Positions 8,496 to 17,838 of a stretch of 64,000 nucleotides of DNA are shown piece after piece (the first letter of the stretch is position 1; every line of letters starts with the position of its first letter). Under the pieces are notes generated by a model, which saw only the letters and a list, made by a program, of their open reading frames with translations, was not told the DNA's origin and ran no database searches. A program made the position numbers and the translations under genes. The stretch lies in assembly GCA_018671175.1 (NCBI GenBank), contig JABHIE010000028.1:53216-117215 (forward strand). Reading direction: 5' to 3'. Source of the DNA: Planctomycetota bacterium (GTDB taxonomy: Bacteria > Planctomycetota > UBA1135).

Positions 8496-9635
8496 ATGAA
8501 CTTCAGTCTTACCGAAGAACACGAAATGATTCGTGAATCTGCTGCCGAATTTGCGCAGCGCGAATTGGCTCCCCACGCCGCTAAGTGGGATGCCGAAGAG
8601 TCTTTTTCCTGGGAAGCCTTCCAAGCCGCTGGCGAAGATGGCCTTTTGGGTCTAACCATCCCCGAAGAATACGGTGGTGCTGGCCTCGGCAATTTGCATG
8701 CATCCCTCATGCTTGAAGAAATCAACCGCGTTGAGCCAGGCATGGGCGTAACCATCTCGGTTCATATGTCTCTGGTTTGCGGCACTCTGATTAAATTTGG
8801 TACAGAGCAGCAAAAGGAAAAGTATCTACCCAAACTAGCATCGGGCGAATGGCTCGGAGCTTATGCCGTGACAGAGGCCCAAGCGGGTTCAGATGCGGGC
8901 AGCCTTAAATGTGCCGCTGAAAAGGTTGATGGGGGCTATGAATTGACTGGGTCCAAGGCTTGGATCACATCAGGCGCATTTGCCCAACTATTTGTTGTAT
9001 ATGCGCTTACCGATCCATCAGCGCCTGCCGGTAAAGGTATCACTTGCTTCTTAGTTGAAGCATCCGCTGATGGCTTTTCCGTTGGCAAGAAAGAAGCAAA
9101 GCTTGGCCTTCGTTCTAGTTCGACTACCGAGATCTTGCTCGACGGCGTCTTTGTCTCCGACGAAAATATTGTGGGTGAACTCAACCGTGGCTTCCCGCTG
9201 GCTTTGGCGGCTATTGATGGCGGCCGCATTGGCATCGCATCGCAGGCGCTGGGTATCCATCGCGGCTGTTTGGAAGATTCTGTTAAATACGCTAGCGAGC
9301 GTGAGCAGTTTGGCAAGCCAATTAATCGTTTTCAGGGCGTTGCGTTTAAGTTGGCTGATATGGCGACAGAGCTTGAAACGGCTCGGCTGCTTGTACATAA
9401 AGCAGCATGGCTTCGTGATGAAGGTTTACCCTGCACCAAAGAGTGCTCGATGGCGAAACTTTTTGCCGCCCAAGTTTGCAACAAAGCTGCCCAAGATGCC
9501 GTCCAAATTCATGGTGGCGCGGGCTACACCAAAGAGTTTGCAGTTGAGCGTTACTATCGTGATGCTCGTATTACTGAAATATACGAAGGTGCGGCTGATG
9601 TCCAGCGCATCGTGATTTCACGCACCTTGAGCTAA
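8496..9635 (+). CDS. Acyl-CoA dehydrogenase
   Basis: FAD flavoprotein that forms the alpha,beta double bond of acyl-CoA; 379 aa, normal length. Visible: N-terminal helical domain (MNFSLTEEHEMIRESAAEFA), the FAD/substrate signature AYAVTEAQAGSDAGSLK, HGGAGYTKEF, and catalytic Glu364 in IYEGAADVQRIVISR. An upstream in-frame ATG at 8469 would add nine residues; ATG 8496 matches the family start. It is one of two paralogues in this block, flanking the meaB/B12 pair, which suggests they act on different short or branched acyl-CoAs. Confidence 0.92.
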   Translation: MNFSLTEEHEMIRESAAEFAQRELAPHAAKWDAEESFSWEAFQAAGEDGLLGLTIPEEYGGAGLGNLHASLMLEEINRVEPGMGVTISVHMSLVCGTLIKFGTEQQKEKYLPKLASGEWLGAYAVTEAQAGSDAGSLKCAAEKVDGGYELTGSKAWITSGAFAQLFVVYALTDPSAPAGKGITCFLVEASADGFSVGKKEAKLGLRSSSTTEILLDGVFVSDENIVGELNRGFPLALAAIDGGRIGIASQALGIHRGCLEDSVKYASEREQFGKPINRFQGVAFKLADMATELETARLLVHKAAWLRDEGLPCTKECSMAKLFAAQVCNKAAQDAVQIHGGAGYTKEFAVERYYRDARITEIYEGAADVQRIVISRTLS

Positions 9636-9645
9636 TTGCTCTGAG

Positions 9646-10623
9646 ATGACGCTTCCCCCTCGCGCTGAGCCAACGGTCGCGGAGCTCCTTGAGGGCTTTG
9701 CCGAGCGGCGTGTCGGGGCACTAGCTAGAGCGATTTCTTGGGTCGAAGATGGCGAAGAGTTTGCGGGTGAGTTGCTTGATTCTCTTTATGAACAGACTGG
9801 CAATGCCTGGCGGACGGGTCTGACAGGCCCACCTGGCGCAGGGAAGTCAACATTGAGTGATGTCTTGGTTCGTTATTGGGCAGAAAAAGGCAGTCAGGCG
9901 GCTTTGATAGCCGTTGACCCTTCGAGCCCCTTTACAGGCGGTGCACTTTTGGGCGACCGTGTGCGCATGGATCAAGCTCTTGCTGATGCGGGCGTTTATG
10001 TGCGCTCTATGGCAAATCGGGGCTCACTTGGCGGAATGTCCCTTGCCACTGGTGCCGCCGCAGACTTGTGCGACGCTTTCGGCTTCCCTGAAATCATCCT
10101 AGAAACCGTTGGCGTTGGCCAAGCAGAAGTCGACATCATGGCTGCGGTCGATGTCGCTGTAGTCGTCCTGACTCCGCAAAGTGGTGACGGGATTCAAGCC
10201 ATGAAGGCCGGCCTAATGGAAGTCGGTGATTTGTTCGTCGTCAATAAAGCCGATTGCGCTGGTGCTGACCGGCTCAAGCATGAGATTGAAAGCATCCTTG
10301 ACTTGCGCCAAACCCCTGGCCCGATGCCTGAAGTCGTAACTTGCTCCGCTAAATTGGGCGACGGTATTCAAGATGTGGCTATTGCGATTGAGCGCCGGCG
10401 CAAGGTTATGACTGAGAGTGGTTTCCTTGAAACTCGCCGTAATACTCGAGCCTTAGCGCGTATCCGCCGTCTGCTCGAAGGCGGTTTGCGAGCAGAGATT
10501 TGGTCGCACGCTCAAATGGAAGGTAAAGCTAAAGCGGCATTGGCCGATGGCGCTCGCCCTGATGCAATTGCAGCTCAGTTGCTTAACGAGGTCTTAAAAA
10601 AAGTAAATGTTTGTGATGAGTGA
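9646..10623 (+). CDS. meaB: MeaB/ArgK-family GTPase, chaperone of a B12-dependent acyl-CoA mutase
   Basis: 325 aa G3E-type P-loop GTPase that protects and reloads adenosylcobalamin mutases such as methylmalonyl-CoA mutase. Motifs: N-terminal helices, Walker [10 protein letters not shown] at residues 61-69, [29 protein letters not shown] (switch region) and NKAD (guanine specificity). The C-terminal helical dimerisation arm is present. It overlaps the next gene, the cobalamin-binding subunit, by about 8 nt, which is the usual partnership. The mutase catalytic subunit is not adjacent. Confidence 0.93.
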   Translation: MTLPPRAEPTVAELLEGFAERRVGALARAISWVEDGEEFAGELLDSLYEQTGNAWRTGLTGPPGAGKSTLSDVLVRYWAEKGSQAALIAVDPSSPFTGGALLGDRVRMDQALADAGVYVRSMANRGSLGGMSLATGAAADLCDAFGFPEIILETVGVGQAEVDIMAAVDVAVVVLTPQSGDGIQAMKAGLMEVGDLFVVNKADCAGADRLKHEIESILDLRQTPGPMPEVVTCSAKLGDGIQDVAIAIERRRKVMTESGFLETRRNTRALARIRRLLEGGLRAEIWSHAQMEGKAKAALADGARPDAIAAQLLNEVLKKVNVCDE

Positions 10624-11026
10624 TTCTAGCATGAGTAAACGACTTCGCATTTTGGTGGCCAAGCCTGGGCTTGACGGCCATGATCGCGGCGCAAAAGTGG
10701 TTGCAGCCTCCCTGCGCGACCGCGGCTTTGAGGTGATTTATACCGGCCTTCATCGCACTCCGATTCAGATCGTTGATGCCGCAGAACAAGAAGATGTTGA
10801 TGTTATCGGCCTTAGCATTCTTTCGGGTTCCCACATGGAACTATTGCCGCGAGTGCGGCGGCTATTGGTTGAGCGTGGTCTTGATCATGTTTTGCTCGTA
10901 GCGGGGGGCATTATCCCCGTTGCTGATGCTGTGGTCCTAGAGACCGACGGCTACGCCAAAATTTTCGGCCCCGGCACTGCGACTGGGGCCATCGCTGATT
11001 ACCTCGAAGCACAATTCGCTTCCTAG
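10616..11026 (+). CDS. Free-standing cobalamin-binding subunit of an acyl-CoA mutase
   Basis: 136 aa with only the B12-binding domain. DGHDRG carries the axial ligand His22, and the later signatures GLSILSGSH and AGGIIP match the C-terminal domain of methylmalonyl-CoA mutase. Separate small subunits occur in isobutyryl-CoA, 2-hydroxyisobutyryl-CoA and split methylmalonyl-CoA mutases. The start is uncertain: ATG 10616 overlaps meaB by 8 nt, and ATG 10631 is equally in frame. Its partner, the TIM-barrel substrate-binding subunit, is absent from this window and must be encoded elsewhere. Confidence 0.9.
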   Translation: MSDSSMSKRLRILVAKPGLDGHDRGAKVVAASLRDRGFEVIYTGLHRTPIQIVDAAEQEDVDVIGLSILSGSHMELLPRVRRLLVERGLDHVLLVAGGIIPVADAVVLETDGYAKIFGPGTATGAIADYLEAQFAS

Positions 11027-11036
11027 AGATTCCTTC

Positions 11037-12215
11037 ATGACTGACATCCTTACTAATTTTGATCTCACCGAAGAGCAGCAGATGATGCGCGAAGTGGTTG
11101 AGGCATTCGCCAATGAAGTCGTTGCACCCGCTGCTCGCGAAGCCGACGAAAAGTCTAAACTCAACGAAGATGTTTGGGCCCAGATGGTCGAAAACGGCCT
11201 CGCTGGCATCCCTTTCGAAGATGAGCCTTGGGGTGGCGCGGGCATGGACAACTTGTCTTACGCCATCGCCGTCGAAGAAATCTCTCGCGTTTGCGGCTCA
11301 ACGGGTTTAACTTTGGCCGCGCACACTTCACTCGGTACTTGGCCGATTTACGCTTTCGGTAGTGACGCGCTCAAGGCCAAATATCTGCGCGGCCTGTGCG
11401 AAGGTGAGTTCATGGGCGCTTATGGCTTAACTGAACCCAACGCTGGTTCAGACTCGGCCGGCACGCAGACCACGGGCGTTTTAGATGGCGACCATTGGGT
11501 GGTAAGCGGTCAAAAATGCTTCATCACAAACGGTTCCTACGCCAAGCCTTTTATTTTGACGGTGCAGACCGATAAGTCAAAAGGCTCAAAGGGCATCATC
11601 GCAATGGTCGCCGATCGCGACATGGACGGCTTCACCATCGAAAAGGGTGAAGAAAAGCTCGGTACGCGTGGTTCTGACTGGACAAACCTCTATTTTGATG
11701 AGTGCCGCATTCCCGTCGAAAATGTTCTTGGCAAGCCTGGCGAAGGTTTCTCGACTTTCATGAAAACCCTCGAGGGCGGCCGCATTTCGATTGGTGCGAT
11801 GGCTTTGGGCATTGCGCAAGGTGCGCTCGATCAAGCTGCTCAATACGCACTTGAGCGTGAGCAGTTTGGCAAGCCTTTGGCGCGTCACCAAGCTGTGGCT
11901 TTTAAGTTGGCCGACATGCAAACTGAAATCACTGCTGCGCGGCATTTGGTTTATCACTCGGCGCGTTTGAAAGACGCGCACCGCTCTTACGGTGTCGAAG
12001 CCGCGATGGGCAAGTATTACGCAAGTGAAGTTGCGATGCGTGCAACTTACGAGGCCATTCAAATCTTTGGTGGCAATGGTTACTCGCGCGAGTATCCCGT
12101 CGAACGGATGTACCGCGATGCCAAGTTGTGCACGATTGGCGAAGGCACGAGTGAGGTGCAAAAAATCATCATCTCTCGTGACCTACTTTCGAAAGTGGCT
12201 AAGCAACTTGGCTAG
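11037..12215 (+). CDS. Acyl-CoA dehydrogenase (second paralogue)
   Basis: 392 aa FAD enzyme. Signatures: YGLTEPNAGSDSAGTQT, CFITNGSYA, GGRISIGAMALGIAQGAL, FGGNGYSREYPVERMYRDAK and catalytic Glu369 in IGEGTSEVQKIIISR. These motifs resemble the short/branched-chain or butyryl-CoA group more than long-chain enzymes. It begins 10 nt after the B12 subunit gene, so it lies in the same operon. It differs from the 8496-9635 paralogue throughout, so this is an old duplication or separate recruitment. Confidence 0.92.
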   Translation: MTDILTNFDLTEEQQMMREVVEAFANEVVAPAAREADEKSKLNEDVWAQMVENGLAGIPFEDEPWGGAGMDNLSYAIAVEEISRVCGSTGLTLAAHTSLGTWPIYAFGSDALKAKYLRGLCEGEFMGAYGLTEPNAGSDSAGTQTTGVLDGDHWVVSGQKCFITNGSYAKPFILTVQTDKSKGSKGIIAMVADRDMDGFTIEKGEEKLGTRGSDWTNLYFDECRIPVENVLGKPGEGFSTFMKTLEGGRISIGAMALGIAQGALDQAAQYALEREQFGKPLARHQAVAFKLADMQTEITAARHLVYHSARLKDAHRSYGVEAAMGKYYASEVAMRATYEAIQIFGGNGYSREYPVERMYRDAKLCTIGEGTSEVQKIIISRDLLSKVAKQLG

Positions 12216-12220
12216 GCTTG

Positions 12221-13069
12221 ATGGCTACACGCGAAACGCAGATTGGTCGCTGGCGGATCCGCGCCTTAAATGACGCGCGTTTTGCACTCGATGGCGGTGC
12301 CATGTTTGGTGTCGTGCCGCGTGTCATGTGGGAATCATTGACAGAGGTTCATGACGACCACACCATCCCGATGGCGACGACTCCGTTTCTTCTCGAAGAT
12401 GATGCCGGTCATGTCATTTTGATTGAGCCGGGCATGGGGCGGCGATGGGGCGATCGACAAAAATCGATGTTCCACATTGACCATTCTGGCGGCCATGATT
12501 TGCTTGAGTCGCTTGCCGCAGCCGGCGTTGCGCCCTCAGCCGTGACGCATTGTTTGATGAGTCATTGTCATTTTGATCACATTGGTGCAGCATGTGATGA
12601 ATCGGGTGAGCCAGTCTTCCCCAATGCCCAACATTGGGCCGCAAAGGTGGAAATAGACGCCGGTATTGAGTCGGGCCATTTGCGTCGCGCCAGTTATCGT
12701 CGCGAAGATATTGAGCCGATTGAAAAGGCCGGTTTGCTTCACACTTACGATAAAGAAGTTGAGATTGCACCCGGTGTGAGCATGGTGGCGTTGGGTGGCC
12801 ACTCAGAGGGCGTTTCTGTCATCCTCATTCGCGATGCCGGCGAGACAGCATGCTTCTGGTCGGATGTCGTCCCTACGCGTCATCATGTGCACCTTCCTTT
12901 TTTGATGGCTTACGATTTAAATGCCGAAGCCAGTTTTGCCGTGCGCAAAAAATGGATCCCCCGCGCCGCGGCCCAAGGTTGGGTCGCTTTGCTCTATCAC
13001 GACCCCGATGAAGTCATGGGGCGTTTTGTTGAGCTTAAGCCCGGTCGGTTTGGCTGGAAAGCGCTTTAG
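12221..13069 (+). CDS. MBL-fold metallo-hydrolase
   Basis: 282 aa metallo-beta-lactamase fold hydrolase with the dinuclear metal motif HCHFDH (His115, His117, Asp119, His120) and GGHSEG downstream. The arrangement resembles the AhlD/lactonase-like group, but no substrate can be assigned. ATG 12221 is preferred to the TTG directly before it. It begins 5 nt after the acyl-CoA dehydrogenase stop and ends the + strand block, facing the convergent ABC permease gene with only 24 nt between. Confidence 0.82.
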   Translation: MATRETQIGRWRIRALNDARFALDGGAMFGVVPRVMWESLTEVHDDHTIPMATTPFLLEDDAGHVILIEPGMGRRWGDRQKSMFHIDHSGGHDLLESLAAAGVAPSAVTHCLMSHCHFDHIGAACDESGEPVFPNAQHWAAKVEIDAGIESGHLRRASYRREDIEPIEKAGLLHTYDKEVEIAPGVSMVALGGHSEGVSVILIRDAGETACFWSDVVPTRHHVHLPFLMAYDLNAEASFAVRKKWIPRAAAQGWVALLYHDPDEVMGRFVELKPGRFGWKAL

Positions 13070-13093
13070 GCGCCGTTGAAACCATCGGCTAAA

Positions 13094-13849
13094 TTAGAGT
13101 CGACTCTTGCTTTGCTTGGGCGTGCGTGGCCGTGCGAGCAAAACCAGCGCGCTTAAAAAAACCGTTGCGGTTGCAAGGGGCCACCAAGCACCGCGTCCGA
13201 GATCATCAAAGGCCCATGCATTGGCCAAGACGCGACCAAAACTAGGGCGACCCGTCCCGATGCCAAGGAATTGCAACATGATTTCGGATTGGATTGCATA
13301 AAGGAATTGCAGCGCGAATTGGGCACGCAAAAGTGGGCGCAATCGTGGCAGGATATGCCGCAAAAGAAGTCGCGTTTGGCTCGCGCCGCTGGTTTGGGCT
13401 GCGAGAATCCAATCGCGCCCATGCAGGCGCATCGTCTCAGTACGGACGAGACGAAATAGGCCAATCCAGCCTGTTAAGCCCAAAGCGAGCAGAATTGCAA
13501 GCAGGTTACCGTTGAGCATGTAGCCAATAGCCAATGCCGAAAGTAACCCTGGTACGGCGGCGACCACGCCAGAAATCCAAATGAAAAGTGCATCGGTTTT
13601 TCCGCCCCGCCAACCAGCAATTAAGCCAAAGCCAGCGCCTAAAAAAAGTGCCAATAGGCCGGCGCCAAGACCAACTTGAATTGCAGTGAAAAGCGCGTCA
13701 AGGCAATAGTGCAAGACATCATGGCCCAGTGCATCGGTTCCGAGCCAAGCGTCGCTGCATGGAGGCAGGTAGGCAGGCAAATCAGTTTGAGCCTGGCTCG
13801 CCGCCACCAAAGGCTGGGGCGCATGAATAGCTGTTAAGGGGTGAATCAA
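13094..13849 (-). CDS. Peptide/nickel-type ABC transporter permease (DppC-like), short N-terminus
   Basis: Inner-membrane permease of a DppBC/OppBC-type importer, 251 aa against roughly 280-300 for the family. The conserved entry WLGTDALGHDVLHYCLDALF is at about residues 35-54, followed by five hydrophobic helices and the coupling-loop region TSGASQTRLLLRHILP. The usual N-terminal transmembrane helix before this point is missing. Translation starts at TTG, whose TTGA overlaps the stop of the upstream permease by 4 nt, so coupling fixes the start. No ATPase gene follows. Confidence 0.82.
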   Translation of the reverse strand: MIHPLTAIHAPQPLVAASQAQTDLPAYLPPCSDAWLGTDALGHDVLHYCLDALFTAIQVGLGAGLLALFLGAGFGLIAGWRGGKTDALFIWISGVVAAVPGLLSALAIGYMLNGNLLAILLALGLTGWIGLFRLVRTETMRLHGRDWILAAQTSGASQTRLLLRHILPRLRPLLRAQFALQFLYAIQSEIMLQFLGIGTGRPSFGRVLANAWAFDDLGRGAWWPLATATVFLSALVLLARPRTPKQSKSRL

Positions 13850-14874
13850 GAGGCCTCCTTGCGGCTACGGGGGTCGGCGAAGGCAGCGGCTATATCGGCA
13901 AGCCAACTCGCCGCGAGGTAAGCCAGTGCAGCTATAAATGTGACAGCCCTTAAGGAAGCGTGGTCGTGGTCGCCAATCGCCTGCACAATAAAGCTACCTA
14001 AACCCGGGATGTCAAAGGCGCGCTCAAGCAGGAGAGAGCCCAAGAACAAGAAGGGCAAGGCAAGGGCGACCTGAGTCAAAATGGGCGGCAAGATGTTTGG
14101 AAGCAGATGCTTCAGCCAAATTGTGCGGGCCGGGATTCCGCGTGCACGAGCTGCTTGCAAGTGGGGTCGTTGCGCCTCGGTTGCCACAATCGCGCGGTAG
14201 AGCAGCCAGTCAGGCCAAATCGCAAGCGAAACCCAAATGAATACCGGTAGGGGCGATAAGCCGCGCAGAGGGAACCACTGTAGTTGAGTGGCAAAGATAT
14301 AGCGCAGGAGCAAAATCCAGACAACGCCGCTGATTGACATCACTAAGGCGGCCAAGCCAATCATGCGTCGCTCTGCGATGGGGCCTCGCGCTACTGCCCA
14401 AATGGCAAGACCAAGAGCAATAAGTGTCGAGAGCGCGAATGCCGGAAGAGCCAGTTGAGCTGATACCAAACCTCGGCGCGATAGGGTGTCAAGAATCGGC
14501 CGGCCAAATCGATTGTCGCCGAAGCGAAAGGAAAAAAGCGCACCTGTTTGACGAGCAAACCGCAAGAGTGGAGAAGCCGGTTGCGCCCAAGCGCGCGTCA
14601 AGCCATTTGCATCGTAGATCTGAATCAAACTGCCATAATCAAGGCGGTCGTGCTGAGTATCTGTGCCACCCGGCACCTCGGCATACTCGACTATTTCAAG
14701 TTGGCCGAGCCGAAAACGAGCCGAGTTTAAACTTTCAGCGGTTGCATGCTTTCCAGCCTCTCTAATGGCGGGGTCGCCCAAAAGGCCGCTGTCTAAAATC
14801 CCGAAGAGCAAAGCTGACGCCCCAAGCGCCAAACTGGCGGCGTAAAGCAAACGCCGAAACGCAGTCAGAATCAT
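13846..14874 (-). CDS. Peptide/nickel-type ABC transporter permease (DppB-like)
   Basis: 342 aa permease. N-terminal helix ILTAFRRLLYAASLALGAS, a long periplasmic stretch of about 100 residues, then helices around residues 130-340 with the family coupling motif (ARARGIPARTIWLKHLLPN) and the C-terminal FDIPGLGSFIVQAIGDHD. ATG 14874 makes a 4-nt ATGA overlap with the binding-protein gene; an ATG 24 nt upstream also exists. The periplasmic region carries no recognised domain. It forms a unit with the binding protein and the DppC-like permease. Confidence 0.85.
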   Translation of the reverse strand: MILTAFRRLLYAASLALGASALLFGILDSGLLGDPAIREAGKHATAESLNSARFRLGQLEIVEYAEVPGGTDTQHDRLDYGSLIQIYDANGLTRAWAQPASPLLRFARQTGALFSFRFGDNRFGRPILDTLSRRGLVSAQLALPAFALSTLIALGLAIWAVARGPIAERRMIGLAALVMSISGVVWILLLRYIFATQLQWFPLRGLSPLPVFIWVSLAIWPDWLLYRAIVATEAQRPHLQAARARGIPARTIWLKHLLPNILPPILTQVALALPFLFLGSLLLERAFDIPGLGSFIVQAIGDHDHASLRAVTFIAALAYLAASWLADIAAAFADPRSRKEAS

Positions 14875-16610
14875 TTGGGAAGCAGGTAATCCTTGCAAGA
14901 AAAAATGTCGAAGGGGTGAGGCTGCATGCGCTCAAATCGGCGTGTTAATAGCCATCCTCGTCGATGGTCAATCGGAGAAGCCGGCATATCGCGGTGCAGA
15001 ATGTCGAGCATATCGCGTGCAATGGTGTCGCGCTCGCTGTCAGCTTGAGCCAATAGATAGTGGTTGTAAAGCTCGTCGTAACGCGGATTACCATAGTTGC
15101 AGCGGTTGATGCCTGGGCTTGCCGCAGGCCCATAAAACAAAGCTAACATTTGCGCTGGCTCGGCCCAATCAAGTGCCCAAGTGCGAAGAAATATTTGTGC
15201 CTCGCGCTTGCCCGTTTTCGTCGAAAAAGCCGTCCAGGTGTTGGGGACGGCGACGGTCGGGTAGCCAGCCCGCGTGAAGGCCTCGGCAATCATTTCACCC
15301 ATGCCCAAAGAAATGGCATCGTTGCCGGCAAGCTCTAACGATAAGACGCCCTCAATTTTTGGTCTTTGTGCCTTTTTTAAGTGCTCGCCCTCGCGCGCTG
15401 AATCGAATCGGATGACCGGAGGCGCGTAGCCAGTCGGGGCAAAACTCGGTGGCAGAAAAGTCTGTGCCGGAATCGCCCAAGCATTGTTGCGGATGACCTC
15501 ATGCCATCGTTCCTTCGGGAATGCCGCAGCTAAAGTGTGACGCAATTGCCGCCGGCGTTCATTCCCATCTGGGTCGCCCTCAACAAAGCCGACGAGGGGG
15601 TCGCTCATGTTGAATGAAAGCATCGTTAAGTCGGGTGTCTGCAAGGAGTGCGCGATAACGCCATCATTTGCGTATTTGGAGCGCAATTGGCCTTGGTCAA
15701 GGAAACGCGTAAACGAATCTTGTTGCGGTGCCATGCGCTCGACTTGACCGCGCTCGAATAATGTCGTGCGCGTCGACCCCTCACGGATAACATCAAAGTG
15801 CAAGGTGTGGAGCGCGGGCTGGCCAGTCGGCGCGAGTCGTTTTTCTTGACCTCGCCAGTCTTTGCGTAACTGAAATACTGCTGAAAGGCGAGGCTCCCAA
15901 TCGGTCAAATAATAGGGGCCTGTGCCGACGGGTGCGTCAAGCTGATGCTCTTTTGCGTCTTCGGCAGGGATTACAACCCAATATGGTGATGCCAAACGGT
16001 GAGGGAAGCGCGGCTCTTTTCGCTGAAGCTCAAGATGGATTTCATGCTCGCCGACGGCACGCAGGCCGTCTAGCCCCTGTTGCTCGTGCAGTTGAGCCCA
16101 AGCGTCTAAGGCCTCCAAACCGCCAGCATCTGTTTTGGCGCGAAACTGCTCTAAGGCAGGGATCAACCCTTCGAAGGCCCACCATGACCGAGACCGCAAC
16201 CGTGAATCGGCATGGCGAACCCAGCTCGTTATCACATCAAAAGCTGTGAGAGCTCGCTTATGATTCGACCAGTTGAGACGCCCTGTTGGATCATAAAAAT
16301 AGGCATCTTCTCGGAGGTGAATCACCCATGATTTGCCACCATCGGAGGTGCTCCAACTCGTTGCTAGCAATGGATTTACGGAAAAATCAACCCCGTTGCG
16401 GTCGTATTCGGCTAGACCCTCAAAAACTTGTCGCTGAATGACCTGGTTTGCCGTGTCATCTGCATGAAGGGGGTCGAAGGAATGCGGCTCTTGAGAAATC
16501 GCAAAACGCGCGGTGGCTGCGGTTTCTGCCTCGCTTGGGGCGGTTTTTGAATGGCATGCCGTCAAGCCCAAAGTTGCGCCGATTAATACGCAAAGGCCAG
16601 GTCGCAGCAT
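14871..16610 (-). CDS. ABC transporter substrate-binding lipoprotein (SBP family 5, OppA/DppA-like)
   Basis: 579 aa extracytoplasmic binding protein for peptides or related solutes. Signal peptide with lipobox LTAC at residues 17-20 (TLGLTACHS). The family-5 start AISQEPHSFDPLHADDTANQ is followed by VFEGLAEYD, and GTGPYYLTDW occurs mid-chain. The gene overlaps the upstream methyltransferase by one base and the downstream permease by four, so all four genes are one unit. The ATPase subunits are not encoded here and may be shared from another locus. Confidence 0.9.
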   Translation of the reverse strand: MLRPGLCVLIGATLGLTACHSKTAPSEAETAATARFAISQEPHSFDPLHADDTANQVIQRQVFEGLAEYDRNGVDFSVNPLLATSWSTSDGGKSWVIHLREDAYFYDPTGRLNWSNHKRALTAFDVITSWVRHADSRLRSRSWWAFEGLIPALEQFRAKTDAGGLEALDAWAQLHEQQGLDGLRAVGEHEIHLELQRKEPRFPHRLASPYWVVIPAEDAKEHQLDAPVGTGPYYLTDWEPRLSAVFQLRKDWRGQEKRLAPTGQPALHTLHFDVIREGSTRTTLFERGQVERMAPQQDSFTRFLDQGQLRSKYANDGVIAHSLQTPDLTMLSFNMSDPLVGFVEGDPDGNERRRQLRHTLAAAFPKERWHEVIRNNAWAIPAQTFLPPSFAPTGYAPPVIRFDSAREGEHLKKAQRPKIEGVLSLELAGNDAISLGMGEMIAEAFTRAGYPTVAVPNTWTAFSTKTGKREAQIFLRTWALDWAEPAQMLALFYGPAASPGINRCNYGNPRYDELYNHYLLAQADSERDTIARDMLDILHRDMPASPIDHRRGWLLTRRFERMQPHPFDIFSCKDYLLPK

Positions 16611-17812
16611 TAGTCTTCTTCGGCTAAAACGCCGATGTGGCGCTCGCCCAGGCGCATGGCCAGCAGAGTCAGTTGGCGGTCGCCGAATTTTTTAGGAAGG
16701 AATCTTGCCTCAAGAGTTTGAGGCCGCTCTGCGATACCGCGCTTGCGTACAAGCAAACGACCGACTTTATGTTCGCGTAGCATGACGCGCATTTTTTTAG
16801 GGTCGAGCGTCTCTTGAGCTATAACGCGGAAGCCACGCAAGAATGGTGAGTCGATATCTTTTGGGCCGGTCAAATATCCGATGGCAGGGTCAAGAACACA
16901 AAGGCCGTGCTCTTTGGCGAATGCGCCGAGTAGACCCGCGCGGACGAGTGCGGGGTCAGGGTCGAAGATCCAGTTGCTTAGCTCGCCAACAGGAGCTTGC
17001 GGGTCGGCTTGACCGGCATAAAAAGCACCGTCAGGCAGCATGGTCGCGCGCCGTTCGTTTTTGCTGGCCACTTTGCCGTACCAGAAGACACACTCTTTGG
17101 CCTCGCCGCGATAGGAAATAAACTCAATTTCGTCGGGCATCGGAAAGAGCTCGAAGAGGCGCTCTAAATCAGTCGCAGGGCTTAATTTGACACAAGCCGC
17201 GCCGCGACCCTGAATTAAACGGCTTACCGTTTCTGGATTGGGTGACCAATCTTCGGGGTTCATGATGCGTCGCGCACCACGGCGCCGAGCAGGGTCGAGA
17301 AAAATCGCACCCTTGCCGGGCGGGTCAGTCGTGATGTCGGCAGCAGTAAACTCAATCGAGCTACTGACGCGGTAAATCTCGGCATTGGCACGGGCAAACT
17401 CAACGGCGACATCATTTTTGTCGCTAGCTTTGACTTTGAGCCCAGCTCTAGCCAATGCAATGCTATCGGAGCCCATGCCGCAGCAAGGGTCATGTACAAC
17501 CGTCAAACCAGCCTCGGCAAATCGTTGCGCACGATGGTTGGCAACTGGCTCGCTTGAGGCTTGTTCAAGCAAGGGTTTGGTGCAATACATATCGCGCCCC
17601 ATCTGAAATTTTTGAGCCGCGCGACGACGCAGTGCTCGAAGCTCACCCATGGCCTCGGCAATTTTTTTGGGGAACATCCCGCGGAAGCTTTCTTGGACGC
17701 GGAGGGGGTCATCACCAATGTCGCGGAACATCAAAAACACATCTTGCACCTCTTCCGAGGTGAGTTCGATGGCTGTCTTAAGGTCGATGCGCATGATGGG
17801 GGGCAATGGCAT
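16610..17812 (-). CDS. SAM-dependent methyltransferase with THUMP-like C-terminal domain
   Basis: 400 aa class I methyltransferase of the PG_1098-like group. Motif I is HDPCCGMGSDSIALARAG at about residues 106-123. The phrase FLDPARRRGARR and LSPATDLERLF are typical of the family, and the C-terminal part (about 320-400) fits the THUMP-like domain. Role probably RNA modification, substrate unknown. Start may be ATG 17812 or ATG 17794 (MRIDLKTAIEL), which fits as well. It is translationally joined to the peptide-binding protein gene (1-nt overlap), an odd pairing with no obvious functional link. Confidence 0.8.
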   Translation of the reverse strand: MPLPPIMRIDLKTAIELTSEEVQDVFLMFRDIGDDPLRVQESFRGMFPKKIAEAMGELRALRRRAAQKFQMGRDMYCTKPLLEQASSEPVANHRAQRFAEAGLTVVHDPCCGMGSDSIALARAGLKVKASDKNDVAVEFARANAEIYRVSSSIEFTAADITTDPPGKGAIFLDPARRRGARRIMNPEDWSPNPETVSRLIQGRGAACVKLSPATDLERLFELFPMPDEIEFISYRGEAKECVFWYGKVASKNERRATMLPDGAFYAGQADPQAPVGELSNWIFDPDPALVRAGLLGAFAKEHGLCVLDPAIGYLTGPKDIDSPFLRGFRVIAQETLDPKKMRVMLREHKVGRLLVRKRGIAERPQTLEARFLPKKFGDRQLTLLAMRLGERHIGVLAEED

Positions 17813-17838
17813 TCTAAGGGATGCCGCTGCAGGTCGAA

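Noticed and set aside
12221..13069. Quorum-quenching lactonase
   Set aside because: The HxHxDH site fits many MBL hydrolases; nothing here marks acyl-homoserine-lactone specificity.
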